A stretch of 36,056 bases of DNA. Origin: a virus. Position 1 is the first letter of the stretch, and every line of letters begins with the position of its first letter. A program made the translations under genes and the position numbers. The stretch covers positions 1 to 36,056 of IMG/VR virus record IMGVR_UViG_3300009705_004322; one strand, written 5' to 3'. The notes beneath the pieces are model-generated. The model searched no databases. It saw only the letters and a program-made list of their open reading frames with translations, and was not told the origin of the DNA. Positions 21,177-29,130 of this stretch are shown here, piece by piece.

Positions 21177-22209
21177 GGTAATTCCATCGAGGGCACCCTG
21201 CGTAATGTAGTTTTTTAATAGAAAAGTTTTCTTTTTTATCCTTCAGGAGCGCACTGTAATCTTCTGGGAATGCGGTGCGCAGGAGATTGTTTTTATCGTC
21301 ATAAAGAGCGTAGTAATCAAAGGCAAATTTATAAGCACAGTGCCACATGGGGGTACCATCTTTCTTAGGCTGACCTCTGTATTTCGCTCTTCCGCAAGCA
21401 ATGGGGCCACCAAAACTACCATCTTTAGGGTGGGGTTTATCAGCGGCATAAGATCCGATAGCACAATTATAATTAAATTTTGTTAAATATGTTTGCGCTT
21501 GAGTTAATTCTATTTCAAACTCGTCAAGTTTTTTATCAGAAATCTTTCGCATCTTCATAAGACCTTCAGGCTTGTCTTCTTTTTCTAAATCAAATTTCAA
21601 AAAAACAAATTCGCTATTGCGATTTTTTACGTCTGGAAAAAGGTATTTAACGGCCAAGCTATAAATGTAATCTTGTAGGTTTTTCTTCTTCTCCTCTCCT
21701 TTGAAAACCTGCTTGCTTGTTTTAAAATCTCTTATAATGGCGGAATCTTTTTTGCCGTATATGAATAGCTTATCTATAAAACCTCTAACATAGTAATCTT
21801 TTTCGCCTTCTTCAACATGCATGTCGAACGAATACTCTGAAAACGACTGTGTAGGTTTTCCATTTTTCTTACCAAAAAAATCATAGCGCACCCCTGCCGC
21901 AATCATATCTTTGATAAGGTTCATGTTCTCTTCATCGTCAACTCCAAGCCCTTGAGCTGTTGACAGTATTAATTTTTTAATAGAAGGGACAATGAAGGGA
22001 TCATTACTTTCTAAGATGGCATCATAGTAATGCTGTCTTGATGGTTTGCCTAGGCATTCAAAGATTAAGTGACAAACCGTGCCTCGGGAAGCGCCGTCGT
22101 TAGACTTATCGGGCAGGCGCTGGTGGTACTTGCACCAGTAGAGCCATGAACACATTTTGACTGTTTTAAGTCGACTAGCTGATAGGTAAACGGGTTTTGT
22201 TTTAGACAT
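21163..22209 (-). CDS. Cas4/AddB-like PD-(D/E)XK nuclease, 348 aa
   Basis: The start LSASRLKTVKMCSWLYWCKY holds the S-x-S-R-L and Cys20 (or Cys26) of RecB-family nucleases with an Fe-S cluster. The nuclease site has H47 in RGTVCHLIFE, D146 in RGFIDKLFI, D161-F-K163 and the QDY motif (179-181). C-terminal cysteines occur in PIACGRAKYRG, MWHCAYKF and YAGCPRWNY, which could complete a 4Fe-4S site as in AddB/Cas4. No helicase is fused. It probably processes DNA ends with RecA. Its start overlaps the primase stop by 8 bases. Confidence 0.85.
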   Translation of the reverse strand: MSKTKPVYLSASRLKTVKMCSWLYWCKYHQRLPDKSNDGASRGTVCHLIFECLGKPSRQHYYDAILESNDPFIVPSIKKLILSTAQGLGVDDEENMNLIKDMIAAGVRYDFFGKKNGKPTQSFSEYSFDMHVEEGEKDYYVRGFIDKLFIYGKKDSAIIRDFKTSKQVFKGEEKKKNLQDYIYSLAVKYLFPDVKNRNSEFVFLKFDLEKEDKPEGLMKMRKISDKKLDEFEIELTQAQTYLTKFNYNCAIGSYAADKPHPKDGSFGGPIACGRAKYRGQPKKDGTPMWHCAYKFAFDYYALYDDKNNLLRTAFPEDYSALLKDKKENFSIKKLHYAGCPRWNYLDFP

Positions 22210-23296
22210 TTGTTTCCTCTATTAGGTTTTTAAGAAAATTTATTTTCTTGTTTCTGTCGGTCTTGTTTTTAAGTATATTCATTCCTTCTTTGCTTTTTAA
22301 TATAGAGTAAATCTTTGATATTTGTTTTCCTCTGTCTAAGGGCTTCTCGTGCCATTCCTCTTTAAAATTTACACCTTCTTGTTGCATGTCTCCAAAATCG
22401 TTAGTTGTGGGAAGGTTGATGCGAAGCTTCGTGATATCAAAGTAGCTTAAGAGTTTAGTGAAGATTTTAATAGCCGCATGGAGACCGGCTTTAGATTTAT
22501 CATTGTTCGTTCCAATGATAATTTGATCTAACTCTTGGGAAAGCAGGAAAGATATTTGTTTTGAGCTAAGGTCTAATCCGCCTACAACCAAGTGGTTTAA
22601 AAAACCGTTTTCAGTTAGTGCTAGGCTGTCCCCGACACTCTCTACAATGATAATTTCGCGTCGATCTTGTGTGCATTCCAAGAAAGGTTTTGCCCCTGTG
22701 CTGTCCGAAATGCAAAGCGGATAAAGCCAATTGGACTTGCGCCCGACATGCTTCCATTTAGGGAATTCGGATTCAGCCTTCCATCGTAAGTGGCGACCGG
22801 TAAACCCAATGATTTGGGAAGGGTCATTTTCATCAAAGACAGGAAAGACAAATCTGCCATTCAGTTTCCCAGCCGTCGCGAGCCCTCCCTTGTATAATTT
22901 TAACGTTAAAGTTGAGATTTCTTTATCGTTATAGAATTTAAAGTGAGGCAACAGTTTAGACAGATATTCTAGCGAGTAAATTTCATCCATCTGTATCTTA
23001 ACTTTTTCGCTATGTTTTTCAAAAGTGCCAGACGGTTTCGCTGAACCTGAAGGCTGAATGTAACGAGAAAGTATTTTTTTATCCTTAGTGCCTAAGACCT
23101 TCTCCACCAAGGCCTGAAAGGGCAAAAACGAAGAGTCATTAACATAGTCGCGCCAAACACCTGAGTCTTTATATATCTGTACAGCGGTAAAATTATTTCC
23201 GTTACGCCATAAGGCGTTTGTTTGCCAGTAAGGCCCGCGATCCCGCAGTTTGAACCCTAGCTCATCAAGCACCTCTTTAATGTCTTCGGTTTCCAT
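22202..23296 (-). CDS. DnaG-type primase with Toprim domain and cysteine-free N-terminal domain, 364 aa
   Basis: The Toprim core is near residues 215-275: IIIVESVGDSLAL (E219) and DQIIIGTNNDKSKAGLHAA, where Asn-Asn-Asp (264-266) stands for the usual D-x-D. Residues 140-175 (GRFVFPVFDENDPSQIIGFT) match the DnaG 'G-R-i-m-F-P-i…G-f-g-g-R' segment. Residues 20-68 align by pattern with a CHC2 zinc domain (NFTAVQIYKDSGVWRDY) but have no cysteine. It lies directly after DnaB and would synthesise primers with it. It joins DnaB by a TAATG junction. Confidence 0.85.
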   Translation of the reverse strand: METEDIKEVLDELGFKLRDRGPYWQTNALWRNGNNFTAVQIYKDSGVWRDYVNDSSFLPFQALVEKVLGTKDKKILSRYIQPSGSAKPSGTFEKHSEKVKIQMDEIYSLEYLSKLLPHFKFYNDKEISTLTLKLYKGGLATAGKLNGRFVFPVFDENDPSQIIGFTGRHLRWKAESEFPKWKHVGRKSNWLYPLCISDSTGAKPFLECTQDRREIIIVESVGDSLALTENGFLNHLVVGGLDLSSKQISFLLSQELDQIIIGTNNDKSKAGLHAAIKIFTKLLSYFDITKLRINLPTTNDFGDMQQEGVNFKEEWHEKPLDRGKQISKIYSILKSKEGMNILKNKTDRNKKINFLKNLIEETNV

Positions 23297-24816
23297 TAAC
23301 GTAAAAGCTCAGGGATAAAATCATCAGCAACATTGTCGTCCGCATCAAGCTCACCATTCACGTCTAAAGCTCTAACCAAATCAACCATATCTCCACGCTC
23401 TTCTACGTTAAAGCCATCCATTTGTAAGTTAATGGCGTTCTTACGCAAGGAACCATCTGGCATTCTAACCGGGTTAATAGCTCTCATGTATTCAGCCCCT
23501 AGATGGCGAGATTTTACGTTGATTAGTTTATGTGTGCCAAAGTTTGGTTCGTTTGCTATTTCGTCTAATGTTTTTTGCCTTAAAATAAACATGTGAGAAC
23601 AGAATTGGGTAATACGATCCGAAAGAGATACGATGCTTTCGTCATCTACAACGTCCTGAGCCTGTCTATTGTTAACAATGCCTTGGCGGTTACTTTGAAC
23701 AGAGGTAATCATAGGAATTATTGGCCCTCCATCAGAAAGAATCTCTTTTTGGATGGTTTTCTTAAACTTATCCACCATTTCGCCAACGACTTGCCACTCT
23801 GATTTTGATCCGTTATTTTCAAAGGTAGTTTTGATGTAATCAAAAGAGAAGATCATGGGTTTTCCTCTACCTATCTTCGAGTAATAAAAACGCCGCAGGG
23901 TGGCACACATGTTATCCACACCCATCCCTCCTACGTTGAAATAGTAAAACTTAATATTTTTTACTTTCTCCCAAACAGCGCGAACCTTATTCACAGTTTC
24001 TTCTCCTGCTTGTCTCCATTGGCCCGTTTCTAACAGGTTTGCAGATACCCCACTTAACGCAGAGCATTGGCGGACGATCAGCTCTTCTTTGGACATCTCT
24101 CCATTATCAAAATGCAATACAGGCACGTTGTATTGAGCGGACACCTTGGTACAGAAATCCATACAGAAACGGGTCTTGCCGACGCCTGAGCGGGCCACTA
24201 TGACCGTTATATTACCCGGGCGTAACAACGAGCCATAAACATCATTAACGCGCTTATACGGGCTCATGAGGCCAAACTCGGTAACAGGATTATTACCTCT
24301 AACTTCTATCCATTCCTCCATCTCGTCTGAGATGTTAACAGGGCTATTGGGGCCAACATCAAAGAAGTTTATTTTTTCATTAAAAGTATTGTCTGCGCCC
24401 TCTATTATGTCGTTGTAAGACACAGCAGGTGACATTTTACGCATAGAGTCAGCTACTTTTTTAGCGCCTTCAAAGATTTCACGCCTAACTGTATATTTTT
24501 TTAGCTCTTGGGCTATCTTTTCTACGTTATCCGCGGAAACCTTACGGAGTGCAAGAGAATGTATGTAATCTGAAATCTTAATATCGTTAGGGAAGCTAAT
24601 ATTAAGAGCGTCTACTCGCTGAGACAGAAGCACCTCGTCCATTTTTTCTGCATTCTCGAGGGCTTGACGAAGAACATAGAAAATTGTTTTATTTATAGAA
24701 TTTTCATCTGCACAAAAATCATTCTCATTAATAAAGCTTGCAATATTGCCGTACTTTTCGGGGTACTTGATTAGTGCGGCAAGCAAATGTTGTTCAAGTT
24801 CTAAAGAAAATATCAT
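23296..24816 (-). CDS. dnaB: Replicative DNA helicase, DnaB family, 506 aa
   Basis: I choose ATG 24816, since MIFSLELEQHLLAALIKYPE is the normal DnaB start; a GTG at 24837 would add 7 residues. The N-terminal domain (residues 1-110) binds primase in relatives. The RecA-like C-terminal domain has Walker A VARSGVGKT (207-215), HFDNGEMSKEEL (motif with catalytic Glu), IFSFDYIKT (Walker B) and SVQSNRQG (motif H3). ITQFCSHMFILRQK and VKSRHLG give the later motifs. Length fits DnaB. A sigma70-like promoter stands just before it, so it is the first gene of the replication transcript. Confidence 0.93.
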   Translation of the reverse strand: MIFSLELEQHLLAALIKYPEKYGNIASFINENDFCADENSINKTIFYVLRQALENAEKMDEVLLSQRVDALNISFPNDIKISDYIHSLALRKVSADNVEKIAQELKKYTVRREIFEGAKKVADSMRKMSPAVSYNDIIEGADNTFNEKINFFDVGPNSPVNISDEMEEWIEVRGNNPVTEFGLMSPYKRVNDVYGSLLRPGNITVIVARSGVGKTRFCMDFCTKVSAQYNVPVLHFDNGEMSKEELIVRQCSALSGVSANLLETGQWRQAGEETVNKVRAVWEKVKNIKFYYFNVGGMGVDNMCATLRRFYYSKIGRGKPMIFSFDYIKTTFENNGSKSEWQVVGEMVDKFKKTIQKEILSDGGPIIPMITSVQSNRQGIVNNRQAQDVVDDESIVSLSDRITQFCSHMFILRQKTLDEIANEPNFGTHKLINVKSRHLGAEYMRAINPVRMPDGSLRKNAINLQMDGFNVEERGDMVDLVRALDVNGELDADDNVADDFIPELLR

Positions 24817-24827
24817 ACAGTAACCAC

Positions 24828-24854
24828 TGTATAGCACGAAGGGTTAAAAGTCAA
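24828..24854 (-). promoter_or_regulatory. Promoter before dnaB
   Basis: On the minus strand TTGACT (24854-24849), a 15-base spacer and TATACA (24833-24828) stand 11 bases before ATG 24816. The site is just past the cupin gene stop (24858). Confidence 0.55.
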
Positions 24855-24857
24855 GGG

Positions 24858-25214
24858 CTATCTCCACACTCGGTAGCTATCACTATCTTCGTGATAAGTA
24901 CTCGTTTCTACAAATTCAACTGGGCCATCTTTAGCGATAAGTTTATGAGGAAGGACTCTTTTTAGGGAAAAAACCTCTCCTTCTTGGAGTATTTTAGACT
25001 GCGTTTCGGTGGTGAGGGTATTTAAAATATCTATCTGAAGCTCTCCTTTTAAAACATAGAAGCTTTCGTGCTTGTTGACGTGAAAGTGCATAGACGTGCT
25101 ACACCCTTCTTTGATGTATAAAATTTTACCACAATAGTCTTCCTCTTTGTTATTAACAAGCCATATCTCATAGCCCCATTGCTTTTCTACTTTAGTTGCT
25201 TTTCCTAAACTCAT
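24858..25214 (-). CDS. Cupin protein, sugar-phosphate type, 118 aa
   Basis: WGYEIWLVNNKEEDYCGKIL (residues 13-32) matches the start of the small cupins related to type II mannose-6-phosphate isomerase and sugar-nucleotide enzymes. The metal site reads H43-F-H45 and E50, with His in VLPHKLI later, all in the usual cupin order. Proteins of this form often lie next to HAD phosphatases in glycan clusters; here the upstream HAD is truncated. It starts 13 bases past that stop. The function could be an isomerase or regulator; the substrate is unknown. Confidence 0.75.
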   Translation of the reverse strand: MSLGKATKVEKQWGYEIWLVNNKEEDYCGKILYIKEGCSTSMHFHVNKHESFYVLKGELQIDILNTLTTETQSKILQEGEVFSLKRVLPHKLIAKDGPVEFVETSTYHEDSDSYRVWR

Positions 25215-25227
25215 TCGTCAAAAAAGT

Positions 25228-25362
25228 CTAAAGGATAGTATGGCCTTCGTCATACAGTTTATTAATTTTTTTAATATTTTTCTTAATAGGGGTTGATTTC
25301 GTATAATCCCTATTTGCGGGCGTAACGCAGATAGTCTCATCAATGTCAACGTATATAGTCAT
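25228..25362 (-). pseudogene. Truncated HAD-family phosphatase, N-terminal 44 aa
   Basis: ATG 25362 directly follows TAA of the upstream gene. The product starts MTIYVDIDETICVTPANRDY, the HAD motif I (D-x-D-x-T) with the 'dY' substrate region, and goes on to INKLYDEGHTIL, where intact relatives continue with 'WTARG' (motif II region). It stops at TAG 25230-25228. None of the other two frames continue the domain, and the cupin gene begins 13 bases later. Motifs III and IV are therefore absent, suggesting a deletion remnant rather than an active enzyme. Confidence 0.6.
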
Positions 25363-25620
25363 TTAAGAGGGGTTGTCTTCTGATAGAGCTTTTTCTCCTA
25401 GTTCCATGTCGTCCAAGAATCTCTCCAACGCTTTTCGCAACCCCATCTCCACTATTTGAGAGCCTATCTTACATTGTATAAGCGGACGCCCATCTTGAGT
25501 AACGTAGGCTAAGATGAAACCCCCGTCATCACCATCACCTGTAAACTCAAATAGCTTGTCAAGAAAGCTGTTGGGTATAGTGAACTCTTCTGGGGGGAGG
25601 TCTGTAAGGTCGTCGCGCAT
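25363..25620 (-). CDS. Acidic hypothetical protein, 85 aa
   Basis: This protein is strongly acidic (MRDDLTDLPPEEFTIPNSFL at the start; GDGDDGGFILAYVTQDGRPL in the middle). It has an alpha/beta core like a small domain and an acidic tail ELGEKALSEDNPS. I recognise no family. It begins 4 bases after the Vsr-like nuclease gene and its TAA touches the ATG of the HAD remnant. Confidence 0.55.
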   Translation of the reverse strand: MRDDLTDLPPEEFTIPNSFLDKLFEFTGDGDDGGFILAYVTQDGRPLIQCKIGSQIVEMGLRKALERFLDDMELGEKALSEDNPS

Positions 25621-25624
25621 ATAT

Positions 25625-26026
25625 TTATATTATTTCCTTATGTAGTGAGTCAAAGTCCATATTGCCTTCGTGGATCTCAAGTAACTTAATACTGTTAAGG
25701 TCGCAGAAAGATAATTTTTCTTCATCTCTTTTCAGTTGATGTAAATAATTTATTTTATTACCTTTATGAAAAAACTTATTATACTTCGTGTGCTGTTTTC
25801 CTTGTACCTCTATAGCTATACCTTTAGTAGCATTATAGAAGTCTAATGTAAGGCGCGTACCCACAACGGGAAACTCTTCAAAAACGACATCGCCGTCCCA
25901 AAAGACTTTTAAAAAAACTTTAACTGTAGCTTGAAGCTTGCTTCGGCTCCCTTTTTCCCAGTTAATTAGATAAATAACCGGGCGCTTAATGCGTCGACGA
26001 CTGCCTATGAGGGTTTTAAAAGTCAT
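25625..26026 (-). CDS. Vsr/EDxHD-like endonuclease, 133 aa
   Basis: Residues 48-80 read FEEFPVV, then RLTLDFYNATKGIAIEVQGK and QH: an initial Glu (E51), Asp62, Glu73 and Gln-His (78-79) as in the small phage nucleases related to Vsr and to I-Bth0305I-type homing enzymes. A further region (INYLHQLKRDEEKLSFCDLN) matches the 'D-x-x-K' helix that follows in this family. The protein may make strand breaks for recombination with RecA, encoded immediately upstream, or it may be a free-standing homing endonuclease. It starts 1 base after the RecA stop. Confidence 0.75.
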   Translation of the reverse strand: MTFKTLIGSRRRIKRPVIYLINWEKGSRSKLQATVKVFLKVFWDGDVVFEEFPVVGTRLTLDFYNATKGIAIEVQGKQHTKYNKFFHKGNKINYLHQLKRDEEKLSFCDLNSIKLLEIHEGNMDFDSLHKEII

Positions 26027-26027
26027 T

Positions 26028-27167
26028 TTAAACAGAGAGTACCATCTTTTTAAAATAATCCATAAGGTGATCTTTTGCTTCTGGATTTTCTTCTAGGAAC
26101 TTATCAAACTGATTTTCTCCTTGTATTTTTTCAGGAAAGTCAATTTTGGCTTCCGACATTATATTAAGTAATTCGGAATCAAATTCTATCCATCCCGCTC
26201 CTTTTCTGTGGGCAAAATCCCAGAGAAACATCATATCTAGAATTTCTTTTTCCACCCAAATGCTCTTACCTCCTTTGCGGCCGTAAATAACGGGGTATTT
26301 AATAATTGAATTGGTCTTTTCGTTAGGGCTTTTTTTGACTGTAATTTTAGCGAAGTGGCCAATAATTTTATTCTTAATTGCGTCATACTTCTCGCTAGGT
26401 TTTTCTAAAATCCAGTCTTTTTTAAAGCGCGGCTCAAATTCGAGAATAAAATTAGCAAAATGTAATAAGGCGTTCCCTCCTGTTGCTGTGGTTTGGCGGA
26501 TAGGCGCTTTAGAGTAAGGGTCAAGCTGTATATCAGCTCTAACTTGGGAGATGAAAAGCGCCATATGTCCTCGCTTAGTCAAACCAATACTAACGCGCTT
26601 CATAAAATCCGCAGCTATAACTGCCCCTCCCGCAACTTTTCTTGACTCTTCAAAACTCTTAAGAGTATCGCCTTTAGAGATTAGCCCGTCCACCGAATCC
26701 AATATAAAGCAATAGCGGGTATCGTCTGAGTTTTTTCCAACCAATAGACGTAAGGCTTCCACTACGGTTTCATAAATATTGCATTCAAACACGAAACAAT
26801 TTCCAGCTTTCCAGTCGTCCTCTTTAAAGGCAAACTTAATTCCAGAACGCTCTCGCATCTGATTGGTGAGGCGCCCTTCCGCTTTAATGTAAAAGCCTCG
26901 TGAGTTGGGGACCGTTTGTAGGAAGTTTTTCATCACCTCTAAGGCTTCAGAGGTTTTACCTCCTTCGTTTACCCCTGTAAAGCGATGTAAACCCGGGCCT
27001 AACCCTCCCCCTAGAGCAAAATCTAACTTTAGACTACCGCTAGACACTTGGTAGTCATAACTTTCTTCATAATTGTAGTGATCTTTTTCTGTAGATTTTA
27101 AAAAAGATTTAATTAAATCGTTTGGGGATAGCCCTTTAGGTGTTTCTTTTTTTATTGTTTTAGTCAT
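26028..27167 (-). CDS. recA: RecA-family recombinase, 379 aa
   Basis: Walker A GVNEGGKT lies at residues 65-72 and Walker B CFILDSVDGL near 152-161. ALFISQVRADIQLDPYSKAP and then TTATGGNALLHFANFILEFE match the RecA L1/L2 region and the 'tGG-alkfy' motif. The N-terminal oligomerisation segment of host RecA is replaced by a lysine-rich start, and the C-terminus is about 100 residues of unlike sequence, so it is a phage-type (UvsX/RecA-like) enzyme. It drives strand exchange in recombination-dependent replication. Its start overlaps the upstream basic gene by 8 bases. Confidence 0.9.
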   Translation of the reverse strand: MTKTIKKETPKGLSPNDLIKSFLKSTEKDHYNYEESYDYQVSSGSLKLDFALGGGLGPGLHRFTGVNEGGKTSEALEVMKNFLQTVPNSRGFYIKAEGRLTNQMRERSGIKFAFKEDDWKAGNCFVFECNIYETVVEALRLLVGKNSDDTRYCFILDSVDGLISKGDTLKSFEESRKVAGGAVIAADFMKRVSIGLTKRGHMALFISQVRADIQLDPYSKAPIRQTTATGGNALLHFANFILEFEPRFKKDWILEKPSEKYDAIKNKIIGHFAKITVKKSPNEKTNSIIKYPVIYGRKGGKSIWVEKEILDMMFLWDFAHRKGAGWIEFDSELLNIMSEAKIDFPEKIQGENQFDKFLEENPEAKDHLMDYFKKMVLSV

Positions 27168-27507
27168 TAAGGAAGTTTTTTAATGTTTTGGTTGAGGAAA
27201 AAATGCGATCTGTGCCGGTCTTGTCTCCTATGTTAGGGGAGGAGCTTTTTTCTATTTTTAGATGAAACTCTTGGTACTTTGTTTGGAGCATCTTGTTAAA
27301 CGGCAGAGCGTAAAATTGAGCAAAACTGTTAATCTCTTTATTGAAATTTACTTTATGCCAAAAGTCCTCGTTGTCATATTTCTTCATCAGTCTTTTGAGG
27401 ATCATCATCTCTTTTGCCCAGAATTTTTTCTTTTCATATTTGGGGGCAACTAGATGTTTTCTCACTACATCTTGAATTCTTCTTTTAGTTTTTTTCTTTT
27501 GGACCAT
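27160..27507 (-). CDS. Basic hypothetical protein, 115 aa
   Basis: The first 55 residues are very lysine and arginine rich (MVQKKKTKRRIQDVVRKHLV at the start, then YEKKKFWAKEMMILKRLMKK). The rest is a helical, aromatic-rich segment (FNKEINSFAQFYALPFNKML). I recognise no family; DNA binding is a guess from charge. It overlaps the methyltransferase by 23 bases and RecA by 8, so it is embedded between them. A RecA-loading or mediator role would fit its position but is not shown. Confidence 0.5.
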   Translation of the reverse strand: MVQKKKTKRRIQDVVRKHLVAPKYEKKKFWAKEMMILKRLMKKYDNEDFWHKVNFNKEINSFAQFYALPFNKMLQTKYQEFHLKIEKSSSPNIGDKTGTDRIFSSTKTLKNFLND

Positions 27508-28225
27508 AAATTTTAAAAACGGAATATGAATCTACTAAGTCTTTATCCGAATGCTTAATATAACATCTAGCGGGCTGCTTTGTCAACCATTTTTTTTGAA
27601 CTTCTATTCTTTTATCGTAAACCTTAAATTTAAAATTATTTTTTACAAAATTAAAATCAAGTCTTTTGTACTCAAGCCAATCGGCAATAGTGATTTGAAC
27701 TCTTAAGCTGAATTTGTCACGGTAGCCACGCTGGTAGGTTGATTGTAGTTTTTCAAAATTCAAATAATATAAGTTTTTATGTTTACAGAAAGTTGAAACC
27801 ACTAGTATGCCATTTGGTTTTAGCATTGCTTGGTACTTTTTTAACAAGGCATATTGATTGTCTCCAGAGTATCCAATCGTTTCATTGAAAAAAATTCTAT
27901 CATAGCTGCCTGCGGAAAAAGAACTGAAATCAAAACACTGGTAGGCGGGGCCTCTGCTATTTTTTTGAGCCATCGAAACTTGTCTTTGAGAAAAATCAAT
28001 ACCAGTCAATTTAACATTATTAAAGTTGCTGAAAACAAAATTAAGAAATTTACCTCCGCCGCACCCAACGTCTAAAACCTTTAAATTATCTTCTATCTCG
28101 GCAAACTGGCAAAGCGAACGAAAGTGCTTATCCGCACTTTGGTTGAGAACGCAGGCGTTATAGCATTCAAAATTATCAAACAGATATTGAGAGTAAATAT
28201 CATAAAAGGAGTGGTGGAGGTTCAT
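27485..28225 (-). CDS. Class I SAM-dependent methyltransferase, 246 aa
   Basis: I choose ATG 28225; an in-frame TTG at 28246 lies inside the -10 box of the promoter. Motif I VLDVGCGGGKF is at residues 50-60, motif II (LTGIDFSQRQVSMAQ) gives the acidic residue for the SAM ribose, and FFNETIGY and MLKPNGILVVSTF follow in order as motifs post-I to III. The overall pattern is like small-molecule or lipid methyltransferases (UbiE/cyclopropane-synthase-like); the DNA-methylase motif (N/D)PP(Y/F) is absent. The substrate is unknown. It heads the RecA-containing transcript. Confidence 0.8.
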   Translation of the reverse strand: MNLHHSFYDIYSQYLFDNFECYNACVLNQSADKHFRSLCQFAEIEDNLKVLDVGCGGGKFLNFVFSNFNNVKLTGIDFSQRQVSMAQKNSRGPAYQCFDFSSFSAGSYDRIFFNETIGYSGDNQYALLKKYQAMLKPNGILVVSTFCKHKNLYYLNFEKLQSTYQRGYRDKFSLRVQITIADWLEYKRLDFNFVKNNFKFKVYDKRIEVQKKWLTKQPARCYIKHSDKDLVDSYSVFKIYGPKEKN

Positions 28226-28245
28226 GTGCGCATATCGACTAAACA

Positions 28246-28274
28246 AGTATAACGCAAAGCACCTTGAAGGTCAA
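28246..28274 (-). promoter_or_regulatory. Sigma70-like promoter of the methyltransferase-recA transcript
   Basis: On the minus strand TTGACC (28274-28269), a 17-base spacer and TATACT (28251-28246) are followed by 20 bases to ATG 28225. An 11-base palindrome (ACCTTGAAGGT, 28261-28271 on the plus strand) covers part of the -35 box and spacer and could be an operator. Upstream, a weak stem ATCCC/GGGAT and T-run (about 28285-28312) may be a terminator for the preceding gene. Confidence 0.75.
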
Positions 28275-28304
28275 GGCAAAATAAAAAACCTTATCCCTGT
28301 TGTA

Positions 28305-29123
28305 CTAGGGGATGTAATTGGGATCTAAAAACTTACGGTAATCTGCCTTGTTTTTCTTATCAAAGGTGCCAGTCTTATCCCACTTTTTTTTGGTCTTGGC
28401 TGCGTTAGGTTTGTTAAGGTCAGGATAAGAGGGTTTTCCGTCTTTCATTCCGGCTTTAGACTTGTCTTTTTCGCTGGATTTTTTATCGTCTGATTTCTTG
28501 TCGTCTGATTTCTTGTCGCCGCCTTTTTTCTTGCGAATCATTTCTAAGAACTTTTTTTGAGCGGTTTTTTGCTTGTCACTAGCAGCATCAGATTCGCTCT
28601 CAACATCTTTAATATCTTCTTGTTTGTCCTTCTCGAGGCTTTTAATTTCTTTCTCAAGGCTCTTAACGGCGTCTTGGTGGTGTTTGAGGCGCTCTTTGAG
28701 GGTTTCGTGGTCAACCTCTTCCTTGTCTTGGTGGTACTCTTCTCTCTCGAGACCCTCTTGGTTGCTTTTATCAGAAGCGGCATCAGATTTTGATACTTCC
28801 ACCCCTAGTTCTTTAGCCTTGCGCTTGATTTTAGACAACGCTTCTTTTTTGGCGGCAGGAGGGATATCTGTCTGGTTGAGGCGAGCTAAAGCGTTGCGTA
28901 CATGGGCCGCGTCTGGAATAGGGAGGTGCCGTAAGGAACGCGGAGTAGTTTTGCCTTCGGAATCCTTCTCTCCTCCCGGAGAGATGTAAGCAAAGTCAGA
29001 ATCGGGAAGGTTGTTAGCCTCTTTGCTGCTTAATTTTTCAGCTTCAGCTTTTCTGCGAATGGAGGGGGTAAAGTCTACTTCAAGTTCGTTTGTAGCTGGT
29101 AAACACGAGTCTGGATATTTCAT
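28305..29123 (-). CDS. Lysine-rich protein with DUF6582-like domain, 272 aa
   Basis: Residues 39-107 (LPDSDFAYISPGGEKDSEGK, then RHLPIPDAAHVRNALARLNQ and AKKEALSKIKRKAKELGV) match the 'daaHvRNAlaR…AkkkiL-kIk-aak-lgi' pattern of DUF6582, a segment often attached to phage head, scaffold or protease-type proteins. Residues 115-235 form a long charged region with coiled-coil heptads (ERLKHHQDAVKSLEKEIKSL) and Lys-Ser-Asp repeats. The C-terminus has a short conserved-looking block (DYRKFLDPNYIP). It may be a DNA- or capsid-associated protein. It precedes a promoter and follows a GTGTAAA-type motif. Confidence 0.6.
   Translation of the reverse strand: MKYPDSCLPATNELEVDFTPSIRRKAEAEKLSSKEANNLPDSDFAYISPGGEKDSEGKTTPRSLRHLPIPDAAHVRNALARLNQTDIPPAAKKEALSKIKRKAKELGVEVSKSDAASDKSNQEGLEREEYHQDKEEVDHETLKERLKHHQDAVKSLEKEIKSLEKDKQEDIKDVESESDAASDKQKTAQKKFLEMIRKKKGGDKKSDDKKSDDKKSSEKDKSKAGMKDGKPSYPDLNKPNAAKTKKKWDKTGTFDKKNKADYRKFLDPNYIP
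28486..28519 (-). repeat. Short tandem repeat, 15-base unit, about 2.3 copies
   Basis: On the plus strand TCGTCTGATTTCTTG occurs twice in direct succession (28486-28500, 28501-28515) and partly a third time. It encodes the SDDKK repeat of the lysine-rich protein. It keeps the reading frame. Confidence 0.85.
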
Positions 29124-29130
29124 AATGCAG

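Noticed and set aside
27485-28225. DNA methyltransferase
   Set aside because: No (N/D)PP(Y/F) motif and no target-recognition region; small-molecule-type motifs only.
28486-28519. CRISPR-like repeat
   Set aside because: Only about 2.3 adjacent 15-base units with no spacers, inside a coding frame.
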